A DNA stretch of 64,000 nucleotides, taken from assembly GCF_001282725.1 (NCBI RefSeq), contig NZ_LN876587.1:82108-146107 (forward strand), given 5' to 3'. Origin of the DNA: Inediibacterium massiliense (lineage in GTDB: Bacteria > Bacillota > Clostridia > Peptostreptococcales > Thermotaleaceae). The position numbers and the translations under genes were made by a program. The first letter of the stretch is position 1. Each line of letters begins with the position of its first letter. Positions 33,486-43,040 of this stretch are shown here, in pieces. Below the pieces are notes generated by a model that made no database searches, was not told where the DNA came from, and saw only the letters and a list, made by a program, of their open reading frames with translations.

Positions 33486-34195
33486 AAATCTTAAAAAAAG
33501 CAAAAGATAATGCTTTCTTAATAGTGGTAGCTGTTGCCTATACCTTGATATTTGTAATTAAACCAGGTATGGGTGTTACATCAATTAAAAACAGTGCTTA
33601 TTACATTAAAGAAATGTTTATGATAATGCCGGTGATATTTGTTCTTACGGCGCTTTTGGATACATGGGTTGCAAAAGAAAAAATCACCAAGTACTTAGGA
33701 AAAGAATCCAAAATTAAAGGTATCGTATTGTCGTTTGTTCTCGGTAGCATATCTGCTGGACCCATATATGCAGCATTTCCCATGTGTGTCATGCTCCACA
33801 AAAAGGGGGCTTCTGTACGAAACTTAGTTATTATTTTAAGTTCCTGGGCGGTAATAAAGGTTCCCATGCTTTTAAACGAAGCAAAATTTTTGGGCATGAA
33901 GTTTATGGCAATCCGTTGGGTATTAACTGTAATTGCTATCGTAGTATTTTCGTGGATTGCTGCAAAAATTGTTAAGGACGAGGATATAGTACAGAAAGAA
34001 GAAAAAACAAGTGGACTTACATTAAACAGGGAATCATGTATGGGCTGCACATTGTGTACTAAGAAATATTCTGAGATTTTTGGTATGCAAGGTAAAAAAG
34101 CATATATAAAATCTTTTGATGCTGAAATAGACAAAGAAAGGCTTAGTCAAACAATATTGGCTTGCCCTGTCAGAGCCATTGATTATATTGAATAA
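33482..34195 (+). CDS. Permease half 2 with C-terminal [4Fe-4S] ferredoxin domain
   Basis: The 237-residue protein has four or five membrane segments in the first 165 residues, including LGSISAGPIYAAFPMCVMLH, the conserved core of DUF318/YraQ permeases. After a charged linker it carries a ferredoxin-like domain: CMGCTLC (about 186-192) and ACPVRAIDYI (about 228), enough ligands for one [4Fe-4S] cluster. The domain would lie in the cytoplasm. A redox-gated or electron-coupled transporter is suggested. I know of no described fusion of this type. Confidence 0.75.
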   Translation: MKILKKAKDNAFLIVVAVAYTLIFVIKPGMGVTSIKNSAYYIKEMFMIMPVIFVLTALLDTWVAKEKITKYLGKESKIKGIVLSFVLGSISAGPIYAAFPMCVMLHKKGASVRNLVIILSSWAVIKVPMLLNEAKFLGMKFMAIRWVLTVIAIVVFSWIAAKIVKDEDIVQKEEKTSGLTLNRESCMGCTLCTKKYSEIFGMQGKKAYIKSFDAEIDKERLSQTILACPVRAIDYIE

Positions 34196-34215
34196 AATTT
34201 AAATAGTTTGATTTT

Positions 34216-34229
34216 GTTGTAAATGCAAC
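34216..34229 (+). promoter_or_regulatory. Regulon operator before the cupin-rubredoxin-hcp 2 operon
   Basis: GTTGTAAATGCAAC matches GTTGy-N4-rCAAC; the flanks TTT and ACA extend the symmetry slightly. It lies about 105 bases before the cupin start. Confidence 0.65.
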
Positions 34230-34332
34230 ATACAAACCAATTTTATAAAGATATAATCGAAATAACAAATTTGATGGGATTATCTGGTTATGCTATCTAA
34301 TATGTAGGCACAAATTTATGGAGGTGTATAAA

Positions 34333-34647
34333 ATGATTGAGCAAATTTTTAAAATGTCAACTGGAGATGAAAAAGCGGTTAAAAGAGTTATTCAGGATGA
34401 AAATATTCATTATATTCATATGGTCTTTAATAAGGATGAAGGCCTCCCAGAACATTTTTCTAACTCGAACGTTTACATGACAGTGGTAAGAGGGACTTTA
34501 TCTATTGGGCTAAATGACCAAGAGGTTCACCAATATGATAAAGGAACTCTTTTAAAAATTCCTGTTAATACGAAGATGAATGTAAAAAATTCATCTAATA
34601 ACATATTAGAGTTAATAGTTGTAAAAGCACCTGCACCTCTAAAATAG
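34333..34647 (+). CDS. Cupin-domain protein 2
   Basis: The 104-residue protein shows a cupin pattern: GLPEHFSNSNVYMTVVRGTL and YDKGTLLKIPVNTKMNV. ATG 34333 follows GGAGGTG. It heads the operon of rubredoxin and hcp 2, mirroring the ferredoxin-cupin-hcp order of the first hcp operon. Confidence 0.75.
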   Translation: MIEQIFKMSTGDEKAVKRVIQDENIHYIHMVFNKDEGLPEHFSNSNVYMTVVRGTLSIGLNDQEVHQYDKGTLLKIPVNTKMNVKNSSNNILELIVVKAPAPLK

Positions 34648-34686
34648 TAAAATATTGTATAAAAATGTTGAAAGGAGAAACGCAGA

Positions 34687-34851
34687 ATGGTAAAATATAT
34701 ATGTATCCCATGCGGATATATCTATGACCCACAAACAGGTGATCCAGATAGTGGAATAGCCCCGGGAACTGCTTTTGAAGATATCCCTGATGATTGGGTT
34801 TGTCCAATTTGTTTTGTGGGTAAAGATGAATTCGAACCCGTTAAGGAATAA
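34687..34851 (+). CDS. Rubredoxin
   Basis: The 54-residue protein is a canonical rubredoxin: the first knuckle is [10 protein letters not shown], the second is [16 protein letters not shown], with [17 protein letters not shown] between. Four cysteines bind one iron. It lies 39 bases after the cupin behind AAAGGAG and 19 bases before hcp 2, so it is the probable electron donor of Hcp 2 or of the flavodiiron-like protein. Confidence 0.95.
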   Translation: MVKYICIPCGYIYDPQTGDPDSGIAPGTAFEDIPDDWVCPICFVGKDEFEPVKE

Positions 34852-34870
34852 TCTGAAGGAGGGAACGATT

Positions 34871-36499
34871 ATGAGTATGTTTTGTTATCAATGTCAAGAA
34901 ACTGCAAAAGGTACCGGTTGTGAGGTAAGAGGCGTATGTGGCAAAAATGAAGAAGTTGCAAAATTGCAAGACTTACTGATTTATGTTACAAAAGGGATTT
35001 CTGAAATTGTTATAAAAGGCAAACTGGATGTTAAATCCATAAGCGAAGTAAATCATCAAGTCCTAAAAAGCCTTTTTATCACCATTACAAATGCTAATTT
35101 TGATGATGGTGCAATTGAAAATCAAATCTATAAAATGATTGGCTTAAGAAACGAGCTAAAAAAACAGGTTTCCGGTGTTAATCTTGGTGATGCAGCGGAG
35201 TTTGAAGTAAGCGATAGAGCATCTATGTTAGACAAAGCATCAAAAGTAGGTGTTCTTTCAACCGAAAATGAAGATGTCCGTTCTCTTAGAGAAATGATTA
35301 TCTATGGTTTGAAAGGTATGGCGGCATATACACATCATGCCCTTAATATCGGCAAAGAAGATCTTGCTATTAATGCATTTATCTATGAAGCACTTGCTTC
35401 AACCCTTGATGATTCATTGTCGGCAGATGATCTCGTAGCTTTAACATTAAGGACAGGTGAGTTTGGTATTAAAGCCATGGCACTGTTAGATGAAGCCAAT
35501 ACTTCTAAATATGGAAATCCTGAAATCACTAGTGTTAATATTGGTGTAAGAAACAATCCCGGAATACTGATTTCAGGTCATGACCTCACTGATTTAGAGC
35601 AACTACTGGAGCAAACAAAAGGTACAGGCGTTGATGTTTATACCCATAGTGAAATGCTTCCTGCACATTATTATCCTTTCTTCAAGAAGTATGACAATTT
35701 TGCGGGAAATTACGGCGGTTCATGGTGGCAGCAAGTTACTGAATTTGTAACTTTCAATGGACCAATTCTGTTTACTACAAACTGTATCGTACCTCCAAGA
35801 AGCGAGGAAATCAGAAAAAGAATCTTTACTTCCGGTGCATCAGGCTATCCCGGATGTCCTCACATCACAGCTGATGAAAATGGCAAAAAAGATTTTTCTG
35901 AAATTATTACGATGGCAAAGCAGTGTAAGCCTCCTGTAGAAATTGAATCAGGCAATATTGTTGGTGGTTTTGCTCACAACCAAGTGTTTGCTCTTGCAGA
36001 CAAAGTAGTTGATGCAGTAAAATCAGGTGCAATTAAGAAGTTTTTCGTCATGGCAGGCTGTGATGGCAGAATGAAATCTCGTGAGTATTACACTGAGTTT
36101 GCAGAAAAACTACCTAAGGATACGGTTATCCTTACTGCAGGATGTGCCAAGTACCGTTACAATAAACTTGAGTTAGGAGATATTGGTGGTATTCCAAGAG
36201 TTCTTGATGCTGGCCAATGTAATGATTCCTACTCTCTTGCAGTAATCGCATTGAAGCTGAAAGAGATATTTGAACTTGAGGACGTTAACGATCTGCCGAT
36301 TGCATTTAACATCGCATGGTATGAGCAAAAAGCGGTAATTGTCTTACTTGCGTTACTTTATTTAGGTGTGAAGAATGTTCATCTTGGTCCTACCTTACCA
36401 GGATTTTTATCTCCGAACGTTGCAAAGGTCCTTGTTGAAAAGTTTGGCATTGCAGGTATCGGACAAGTTGAAGATGATATTAAGTTATTTATGGGTTAA
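34871..36499 (+). CDS. hcp: Hybrid-cluster protein 2
   Basis: The 542-residue class I hybrid-cluster protein has N-terminal Cys5, Cys8, Cys17 and Cys23. All hybrid-cluster ligands can be seen ([47 protein letters not shown]). ATG 34871 follows GGAGGG. It is the usual Hcp length and lacks the DUF1858 tail of paralogue 1, but the two are very alike in the second half, which suggests duplication. Confidence 0.95.
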   Translation: MSMFCYQCQETAKGTGCEVRGVCGKNEEVAKLQDLLIYVTKGISEIVIKGKLDVKSISEVNHQVLKSLFITITNANFDDGAIENQIYKMIGLRNELKKQVSGVNLGDAAEFEVSDRASMLDKASKVGVLSTENEDVRSLREMIIYGLKGMAAYTHHALNIGKEDLAINAFIYEALASTLDDSLSADDLVALTLRTGEFGIKAMALLDEANTSKYGNPEITSVNIGVRNNPGILISGHDLTDLEQLLEQTKGTGVDVYTHSEMLPAHYYPFFKKYDNFAGNYGGSWWQQVTEFVTFNGPILFTTNCIVPPRSEEIRKRIFTSGASGYPGCPHITADENGKKDFSEIITMAKQCKPPVEIESGNIVGGFAHNQVFALADKVVDAVKSGAIKKFFVMAGCDGRMKSREYYTEFAEKLPKDTVILTAGCAKYRYNKLELGDIGGIPRVLDAGQCNDSYSLAVIALKLKEIFELEDVNDLPIAFNIAWYEQKAVIVLLALLYLGVKNVHLGPTLPGFLSPNVAKVLVEKFGIAGIGQVEDDIKLFMG

Positions 36500-36522
36500 T
36501 AATTGATATTGATGTTTTAGAT

Positions 36523-36566
36523 AAAAGGCAAAGATTCTGGTTGGAAATCAGAATCTTTGCCTTTTA
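36523..36566 (+). terminator. Terminator after hcp 2
   Basis: AAAGGCAAAGATTCTG pairs with CAGAATCTTTGCCTTT across a short loop, followed by TA. The stem is 16 bp and perfect, with A and T tracts at its base, so it can act in both directions. Confidence 0.85.
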
Positions 36567-36682
36567 TGTTTGAAAATAAATCTCACTGTGATTATTAATT
36601 TTTTAATATATTTTGGAATAAATTTCACTCAGCTAGAAAAACTAATACAAGCGGAGCAAAAGTACTCTAAGGAGGTTTAATA

Positions 36683-38335
36683 ATGGAAAATTCAATGTTT
36701 TGTTATCAGTGTGAGCAAACATTAGGTGGAAAAGGTTGTGTGAAATCAGGAGTTTGTGGCAAAAATCCAATTGTTGCCAATTTGCAGGACATACTGATTC
36801 ATGAATTAAAAGGTATTGGGTTCTATGGTCAAAAAAATTTAGAAAAAGGTCTAAAGATTAGAAGTGAAATAAATAAATTTGTAGTAGACAGTATGTTTTC
36901 TACACTTACAAATGTTAATTTTGACCCAACCAGATTTGTAGAGTATATTAAAAAGGCAGAGAAAATAAAAGAAGAACTTAAAAATGCAGTTGGTGAGATT
37001 GAAAATGTACCTGAAGCGGCAAAATACAAAGCACCAGAAACTATGGAAGAAATGGTAGAAGAAGCGAAGAATATAGGTATAATGTCTGATGAAAGTTTAG
37101 ATATGGATATACGTTCCTTAAGAGAGCTGTTAATATATGCATTTAAAGGAATGGCCGCCTATGCCCATCATGCTTATATACTCGGTAAATTTGATGATGA
37201 AGTGAATAATTTCTTTTATAAAGGGTTAGCTGGGACTATTGATGATAGCTTAACGGTTGAAGACTTATTTAATCTAAATATGGAACTTGGAAAAATAGAT
37301 CTAAAATGCATGGAAATACTAGATTCTGCAGTTACCAGTACTTATGGTAATCCTGAACCAACAGAAGTATTGATTACTAAGAAAAAGGGCCCTTTTATTA
37401 TAGTATCAGGACATGATTTAAAAGATTTAAAAGAACTGTTAGAACAAACAGAAGGCAAAGGTATAAATATATATACTCACTGTGAAATGCTTCCTGCAAA
37501 TGCTTACCCTGAATTGAAAAAATATAAGCACTTAATAGGAAACTTTGGAGGAGCCTGGCAGAAACAGCAGGAAGAATTTGATGGAATCCCTGGATGTATA
37601 TTGATGACTACTAACTGTGTACAAAAACCAAGAGAAAGCTATAAAGATAGATTGTTTACAACAAGTATTGTTGGTATGCCTGACTGCCCACATATAGACG
37701 AATATAGTGGAAAAAAAGATTTTACGTCTATTATGGAAAAAGCATTGGAATTAGGTGGGTGGCAGGAAGATGAACCTGAAAAGAGAATACCAATTGGTTT
37801 TGCACATAATGCTATTTTAAGTCATGCAAATGAAATTGTAAATGCAGTTAAAAATGGTGACATTAAACACTTCTTCTTAATTGGAGGTTGTGATGGGGCA
37901 AGACCGGGCAGAAATTACTACACAGAATTTGCAGAAAAAACTCCAAAAGATACGATTATTTTAACCTTAGCCTGTGGTAAATTTCGTTTCAATAAACTTG
38001 ATTTAGGAACAGTGGCAGGCTTCCCAAGAATACTTGATTGTGGTCAATGTAGTGATTCATATTCAGCTATTAAGGTTGCAATTGCATTAGCAGAAGCATT
38101 TAACTGTGGAGTAAATGAATTGCCACTTTCCTTAGTTCTTTCTTGGTATGAACAAAAAGCAGTTGGAATACTTCTTGCTTTATTATCTTTAGGAATAAAA
38201 GATATTAGACTTGGACCAACACTGCCAGCATTTATTACACCAAATATACTGCAAGTATTAGTTGACAAATTTGATTTAAAACCTATTTCGACACCTGAAC
38301 AAGATTTGGGAGCAATTTTAGGACAACAAGGTTAA
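36683..38335 (+). CDS. hcp: Hybrid-cluster protein 3
   Basis: The 550-residue class I hybrid-cluster protein has Cys7, Cys10, Cys19 and Cys25 and the ligands SGHDL, THCEML, TTNCVQKP, IGGCDGA, TLACGKF, CGQCSDSY and WYEQKA. It is clearly more distant from the other two copies, with CEQTLGG instead of CQETA, and more AT-rich, so it may have a separate origin. It has its own promoter region and AAGGAGG. No copy of the regulon palindrome was found in front of it. Confidence 0.93.
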   Translation: MENSMFCYQCEQTLGGKGCVKSGVCGKNPIVANLQDILIHELKGIGFYGQKNLEKGLKIRSEINKFVVDSMFSTLTNVNFDPTRFVEYIKKAEKIKEELKNAVGEIENVPEAAKYKAPETMEEMVEEAKNIGIMSDESLDMDIRSLRELLIYAFKGMAAYAHHAYILGKFDDEVNNFFYKGLAGTIDDSLTVEDLFNLNMELGKIDLKCMEILDSAVTSTYGNPEPTEVLITKKKGPFIIVSGHDLKDLKELLEQTEGKGINIYTHCEMLPANAYPELKKYKHLIGNFGGAWQKQQEEFDGIPGCILMTTNCVQKPRESYKDRLFTTSIVGMPDCPHIDEYSGKKDFTSIMEKALELGGWQEDEPEKRIPIGFAHNAILSHANEIVNAVKNGDIKHFFLIGGCDGARPGRNYYTEFAEKTPKDTIILTLACGKFRFNKLDLGTVAGFPRILDCGQCSDSYSAIKVAIALAEAFNCGVNELPLSLVLSWYEQKAVGILLALLSLGIKDIRLGPTLPAFITPNILQVLVDKFDLKPISTPEQDLGAILGQQG

Positions 38336-38371
38336 TTACTACTTTAATTGTAAAAGCTAGATTAAAAAATT

Positions 38372-38420
38372 AAAAAGCTGTTGAATAATTATTAAAAATA
38401 TTTTATTCAACAGCTTTTTA
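38372..38420 (+). terminator. Terminator after hcp 3
   Basis: AAAAAGCTGTTGAATAA and TTATTCAACAGCTTTTT form a long stem around an AT-rich loop, with a T run at the end. Confidence 0.85.
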
Positions 38421-38551
38421 TTATAATCGAAACACAATGGAAGATTATCAAGCACTTTTACAATTTTATTGAAAATACCTAAAAATACTAAAGCTTTTGT
38501 TTTTTTCACGGATATTAAATATAAAATCAAAAATATCTTGAAGGAGTTACT

Positions 38552-38893
38552 TGGTATAACAAGCACCATAATACAATCGTTTGGAGATGTAAACGGCAAT
38601 AAAAAAGTGACACCACACAGTGCAGCAATGCAAGTAGTGTAAGTGAAACTGCATTGCTCAATGCAGTTTCTAAAGTGCTAAATACAATTATTGCTAATAA
38701 AATACAAACAGCATCTTCCCTGTTTTTGCGGTCTAAAGCTTCTATCGTAAATCTATTTAATGGTACTGAAATTAACATAGAAACAATTGAAGAAGTAAAG
38801 TTAAATAGTATAATAAGTTCAATCGATGTGCTAGATAAAGAGCAAATAAGTATCCACTTTAAATCAGGCCTAATAATAGACCAAACTTTATGA
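38552..38893 (+). pseudogene. Large serine recombinase, C-terminal remnant
   Basis: One frame reads WYNKHHNTIVWRCKRQ, a stop at 38600, then KSDTTQCSNASSVSETALLN and a tail ending ISIHFKSGLIID. That is the zinc ribbon, coiled coil and final strand of a large serine recombinase. The catalytic and most of the DNA-binding domain are gone. It marks an old integration event at the left border of the restriction island. Confidence 0.65.
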
Positions 38894-39315
38894 TAACAAT
38901 TTAATAAATTGCACAGAATAAAGCCTTTAAATTACAGTATCATCATTTAAAAGTTTTATTGCGTACAATTTTACTTTTGATAAGATTGTTTACGACTACT
39001 ATGGCTTAAGTAGATAAGATGTTGGAAGAAAATCTTGGGGATTTGGTGTTTTCTTAAAGAAATATTGTTCCACCAAGGAACCACCAGTTCCTCACGACAT
39101 CATTATTGTCTACTCAAGGCACGTGGAGTGCGTGGTGAAGATAGAGAAGAAATAGGTTGAAATCAAAGGGTTAGAGAGATTTTAACTAAATATGGATGTG
39201 TGTTTTATGTTTCCTCAGACTACGGTTTGAGGAAATTTTGGGTTAGGGGGTCTAACAAATATGCAGAATGGAGAGTATTTGTGAAAGAGATATTTAGATT
39301 TTCATTTTAGAAAAA
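38894..39315 (+). other. Degenerate spacer left of the restriction operon
   Basis: This stretch has no intact gene. A frame without a start codon near 39160-39310 (VREILTKYGCVFYVSSDYGL...) may be a gene scrap. A hairpin TTTCCTCA (39210-39217) / TGAGGAAA (39228-39235) lies inside it. No family could be assigned. Confidence 0.4.
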
Positions 39316-39546
39316 TTGAATAAAGAGATTGATAAGAAATTTATAGTAAGGGCTTATGAGGACAAATATATTCCTGAAGTGTTAAAATACTATTTAGAGA
39401 GTGAAATTCATATGGATGTTCAAACAGAAGTAGTAAATAAAATAAGAAAATCTAATGAAGAATACAATAATCGATTAGAAGAAGCTAAAAAAATTTATAA
39501 TGAAGAGCAAAAATCTATAAATAAAGCTTTAAATTTGATAAACTAA
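39316..39546 (+). CDS. Small charged coiled-coil protein, hypothetical
   Basis: The 76-residue frame has a TTG start and no good ribosome site. The product (FIVRAYEDKYIPEVLKYYLE, then a Lys/Glu-rich helix) is probably a coiled coil. It lies 78 bases before hsdM. It may be a real small protein of the island or the end of a broken gene. Confidence 0.35.
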   Translation: MNKEIDKKFIVRAYEDKYIPEVLKYYLESEIHMDVQTEVVNKIRKSNEEYNNRLEEAKKIYNEEQKSINKALNLIN

Positions 39547-39623
39547 AAATGTTGATACAGCGGTCTATACTTCAGAATTATTGAAATAATTATATATAGC
39601 TAAGTTAAAGGAGAGAACAAGCA

Positions 39624-41645
39624 ATGGATAATAATTTTAATCATGTTTCATTTTTATGGAATATAGCAGAAAGCTTAAGAGGAACTTATAAAGAAGAAGA
39701 CTACAGAAAAGTAATGCTTCCAATGATAGTAGTAAGAAGATTTGATTGTCTTTTAGATAATTATGATAGAGAAATAATAAAAAAAGTGTATAAGGAATAT
39801 GACTATTTGCCAGAAGAAGAAAAAGATGAAATAGTTATAGCAGATTTACAAGAAAATCATGGTATGGATTTACAATTTTATAATGTATCTGATATTACTT
39901 GGAAGAAACTTATAGATGATAGTGAAAATATAAGATCAAATTTTGAAGAGTATCTTAATGGATTTTCTAATAATGTAAAAGAGATAATAGGTAAGTTTAA
40001 ATTCAAAGATGAGATAGCTCAATTGGATAGAAAGAATAAACTATATGCAGTGCTTCAAAAAATGTATGAGGTAGATCTTCACATACATGCAGTATCTAAT
40101 AATAAAATGGGATACATATATGAAGAAATGCTTAGAAGATTTACGGAAAACTCAGCAGCAGGAGAGCAATACACTCCAAGAGAAGTTATTAGACTTTGTA
40201 TGGAAATGCTATTTTTAGGCAAAGAGAGCTTTCTTACTGAGGAAGGGAAGGTAATATCTATAGGAGATTTTTGCTGTGGAACAGGGGGAATGTTATCCAT
40301 TGGCGAAGATTATATTGAGAAATTAAATCCAAAAGCAATAGTGAACGTATATGGGCAAGAATTATTAGATGAATCTTTTGCAATATGTCAGGCGGATATG
40401 CTTATAAAAGGACAAAACCCAGATAACATAAGACTTGGAAATACTTTAACAGAAGATAGATTTAAGGGAGAATATATGAGATTTCTTATAAGTAATCCTC
40501 CCTTTGGTGTAACTTGGAAGGATGAAGAAAAGAGGGTTAAAGAAGAAGCTGATTTAGGCTTTGATGGTAGATTTGGGGCAGGAACTCCAAGAGTAAGTGA
40601 TGGTTCATTACTATTCCTTCAAAATATGATAAGCAAGATGTATGATGATGAAGAAGGAAGTAGAATAGCTATAATATTTAACGGTTCACCATTATTTACA
40701 GGTGATGCAGGTAGTGGAGAATCTAACATTAGAAAATGGATTATAGAGAATGATTTATTAGAAGGAATTATAGCACTTCCTACAGATATGTTCTATAACA
40801 CTGGTATAGCAACTTATATATGGATTCTCACTAATAGAAAAGAAGAAAAAAGAAAAGGGAAGATACAACTTGTTAATGCAATAGAATATTACCAAAGTAT
40901 GAGAAAAAGCTTAGGTAATAAGAGAAAAGAAATATCAAAAGATCAAATGAGGGAAATTAAGGCATTATATGCAAGCTTTGAAGAAAATGAAAACTGTAAA
41001 ATATTTGATAACGAAGACTTTGGATATAGAAAAATAACTATAGAAAGACCACTTAAATTAAGCTTTAAAGTAAATGAAGATGCAATAGAAAGAGTAAAGG
41101 AAACTACTCAATTTATAAACCTTGCAGTATCTAAGAAAAAGAATGAAAAAATTAAGGCAGAGGAAGAAGCAGCCGGAAAAGATGAACAAGAAAAAATAAT
41201 AAGAATGTTAGAAAGCTTTGATAATGATAAAGAATACTTAAATAGAGAAATATTTATAAAAGAGTTAAAAGAAAAAGCCAAAGAATATGGAGTTATACTT
41301 AGAGCAGCCCTTTTAAAAGCTATATGGACAGCTATTGGAGAAAGAAATGAAAAAGCAGATATTTGTAGGGATTCTAAAGGAAATATAGAAAGTGATTCGA
41401 CTTTAAGAGATACAGAATCAATTTCACTAAAAGAAGATATAAATGAATACTTTAAAAGAGAAGTAAAACCTCATGTTCCTGATGCTTATATGGATGAGCA
41501 TACTTTTAATAATATAGGCTATGAAATACCATTTACTAGACATTTCTATAAATATAAAAAACTAAGACCTTTTGCTGAAATAATGAAAGAGGTTGAGGAG
41601 CTTGAAAGGGAAATAGCAGTTGAAATAAAGAAGGTGTTAGACTAA
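39624..41645 (+). CDS. hsdM: Type I restriction system methyltransferase subunit
   Basis: The 673-residue protein has an HsdM N-terminal helical domain (HVSFLWNIAESLRG), the SAM motif DFCCGTGGM (about 215-223) and the catalytic motif NPPFGV (about 291-296) of N6-adenine methyltransferases. A long charged C-terminal region may contact HsdS. It is the first gene of the operon behind AAAGGAGAG, and its stop overlaps the hsdS start by one base. Confidence 0.93.
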   Translation: MDNNFNHVSFLWNIAESLRGTYKEEDYRKVMLPMIVVRRFDCLLDNYDREIIKKVYKEYDYLPEEEKDEIVIADLQENHGMDLQFYNVSDITWKKLIDDSENIRSNFEEYLNGFSNNVKEIIGKFKFKDEIAQLDRKNKLYAVLQKMYEVDLHIHAVSNNKMGYIYEEMLRRFTENSAAGEQYTPREVIRLCMEMLFLGKESFLTEEGKVISIGDFCCGTGGMLSIGEDYIEKLNPKAIVNVYGQELLDESFAICQADMLIKGQNPDNIRLGNTLTEDRFKGEYMRFLISNPPFGVTWKDEEKRVKEEADLGFDGRFGAGTPRVSDGSLLFLQNMISKMYDDEEGSRIAIIFNGSPLFTGDAGSGESNIRKWIIENDLLEGIIALPTDMFYNTGIATYIWILTNRKEEKRKGKIQLVNAIEYYQSMRKSLGNKRKEISKDQMREIKALYASFEENENCKIFDNEDFGYRKITIERPLKLSFKVNEDAIERVKETTQFINLAVSKKKNEKIKAEEEAAGKDEQEKIIRMLESFDNDKEYLNREIFIKELKEKAKEYGVILRAALLKAIWTAIGERNEKADICRDSKGNIESDSTLRDTESISLKEDINEYFKREVKPHVPDAYMDEHTFNNIGYEIPFTRHFYKYKKLRPFAEIMKEVEELEREIAVEIKKVLD

Positions 41646-42961
41646 TGAAGTACAGATATAGAAATGAAAAGGAAATGAAAGATAGTGGGGTTGAGTGGAT
41701 AGGGAAGATATCTTTTGATTGGAATGTTTTAATGTTTAAAAGAGTTATAGAAAGTGTTAAAAATGGAATATGGGGTGATGAACCTAAAAATAATGGAGAT
41801 GATATTCCATGTATTAGAATATTAAATTTTGATAGAAGTAAAATGGAAATAAAGCTTGATGATCTTACATTCAGAAATATTCCAATATATAAGCGGAAGG
41901 AATATTTATTGGAAAAAGGTGATTTGTTAATAGAGAAATCTGGTGGAGGAGAAAAAAGTCCTGTTGGATTTGTTGCTAAGTATGATTATGAATTGCCAGC
42001 AGTATATGCTAATTTTATGGCTAAAGTATCATTAAATAAAGAATTAGCTAATTCTGGATTTGTTAAATATATGTGTTCAGATATTTATTCTAAAAGAGTG
42101 CATTTGGATTCAATAAATCAAACTACAGGTATACAGAACTTAGATTCACAAGCTTACTTTAAGCGAAATATTGCTATTCCAAATATAAATGAACAAATTA
42201 AAATAGCAAACTTTCTAGATCAAAAAACAGCTCAATTTGATTCTATAATTTCAAAAAAAGAAGCTTTAATTCAAAAATTAGAAGAAGCTAAAAAAAGTCT
42301 TATAAGTGAGGTTGTAACGGGTAAGGTTAAGGTCGTTAAAACTTCTGATGGATATGAGCTGGTGGAAAGAAAAAAAGAAGAAATGAAGGATAGTGGAGTT
42401 GAGTGGCTGGGAGAGATACCTAAGGAGTGGCAAGTTAAAAAGATAAAGCATGTAACATCATTAAGAAGTGGTGATAGTATTATATCAGAGGATATTGAAG
42501 ATATAGGTAAGTATCCTGTATATGGTGGAAATGGTTTAAGAGGATACACAAATAAATACACACATGATGGAACTTATATATTGATAGGAAGACAAGGGGC
42601 ACTATGTGGAAATATTAATTATGCTTATAATAAATTTTGGGCATCAGAACATGCTATTGTGGTAAATCCTCTAGTAGGAGTTGATTTCATATGGTTGGGT
42701 GAATTATTTAGAAGTATGAATTTAAATCAATATTCCGTATCTGCAGCTCAACCAGGATTAGCCATTGGAATGATTGAAAATTTAAGAATTCCCTTTATAA
42801 CAGTCGACGAACAAAAAATAATTTCAAAAATATTAAATGAAAAAATACTTAAAATAGAACGTGCAGTAGAAAAAATTCAAAGTCAAATAAAAAAACTAAA
42901 AGAAGCCAAACAAAGCTTAATAAGTGAAGCAGTTACAGGAAAAATTGAAATACTAGATTAG
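41645..42961 (+). CDS. hsdS: Type I restriction system specificity subunit
   Basis: The 438-residue protein has two target recognition domains, each opening with a near-repeat (KDSGVEWIGKISFDW near 12; KDSGVEWLGEIPKEW near 248) and each ending in a conserved helix (KLEEAKKSLISEVVTGKV near 215; KLKEAKQSLISEAVTGKI near 418). This two-fold build recognises a bipartite DNA site. The repeats could allow recombinational domain swapping, but no inverted second hsdS is present in the window. Confidence 0.92.
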   Translation: MKYRYRNEKEMKDSGVEWIGKISFDWNVLMFKRVIESVKNGIWGDEPKNNGDDIPCIRILNFDRSKMEIKLDDLTFRNIPIYKRKEYLLEKGDLLIEKSGGGEKSPVGFVAKYDYELPAVYANFMAKVSLNKELANSGFVKYMCSDIYSKRVHLDSINQTTGIQNLDSQAYFKRNIAIPNINEQIKIANFLDQKTAQFDSIISKKEALIQKLEEAKKSLISEVVTGKVKVVKTSDGYELVERKKEEMKDSGVEWLGEIPKEWQVKKIKHVTSLRSGDSIISEDIEDIGKYPVYGGNGLRGYTNKYTHDGTYILIGRQGALCGNINYAYNKFWASEHAIVVNPLVGVDFIWLGELFRSMNLNQYSVSAAQPGLAIGMIENLRIPFITVDEQKIISKILNEKILKIERAVEKIQSQIKKLKEAKQSLISEAVTGKIEILD

Positions 42962-43040
42962 TTATATATATTTAAATCTCTTTTGTATTTGATGGAAAAT
43001 CTATTGATATAATAGTTTTAAGGAAAGGAGAGGTATGGGA

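Noticed and set aside
36600-36682. Regulon palindrome before hcp 3
   Set aside because: No GTTGy-N4-rCAAC copy was found by reading the upstream region, so hcp 3 was left out of the proposed regulon.
41645-42961. Phase-variable hsdS system
   Set aside because: The two halves of HsdS are near-repeats, but no inverted silent copy or invertase gene lies beside the operon in this window.
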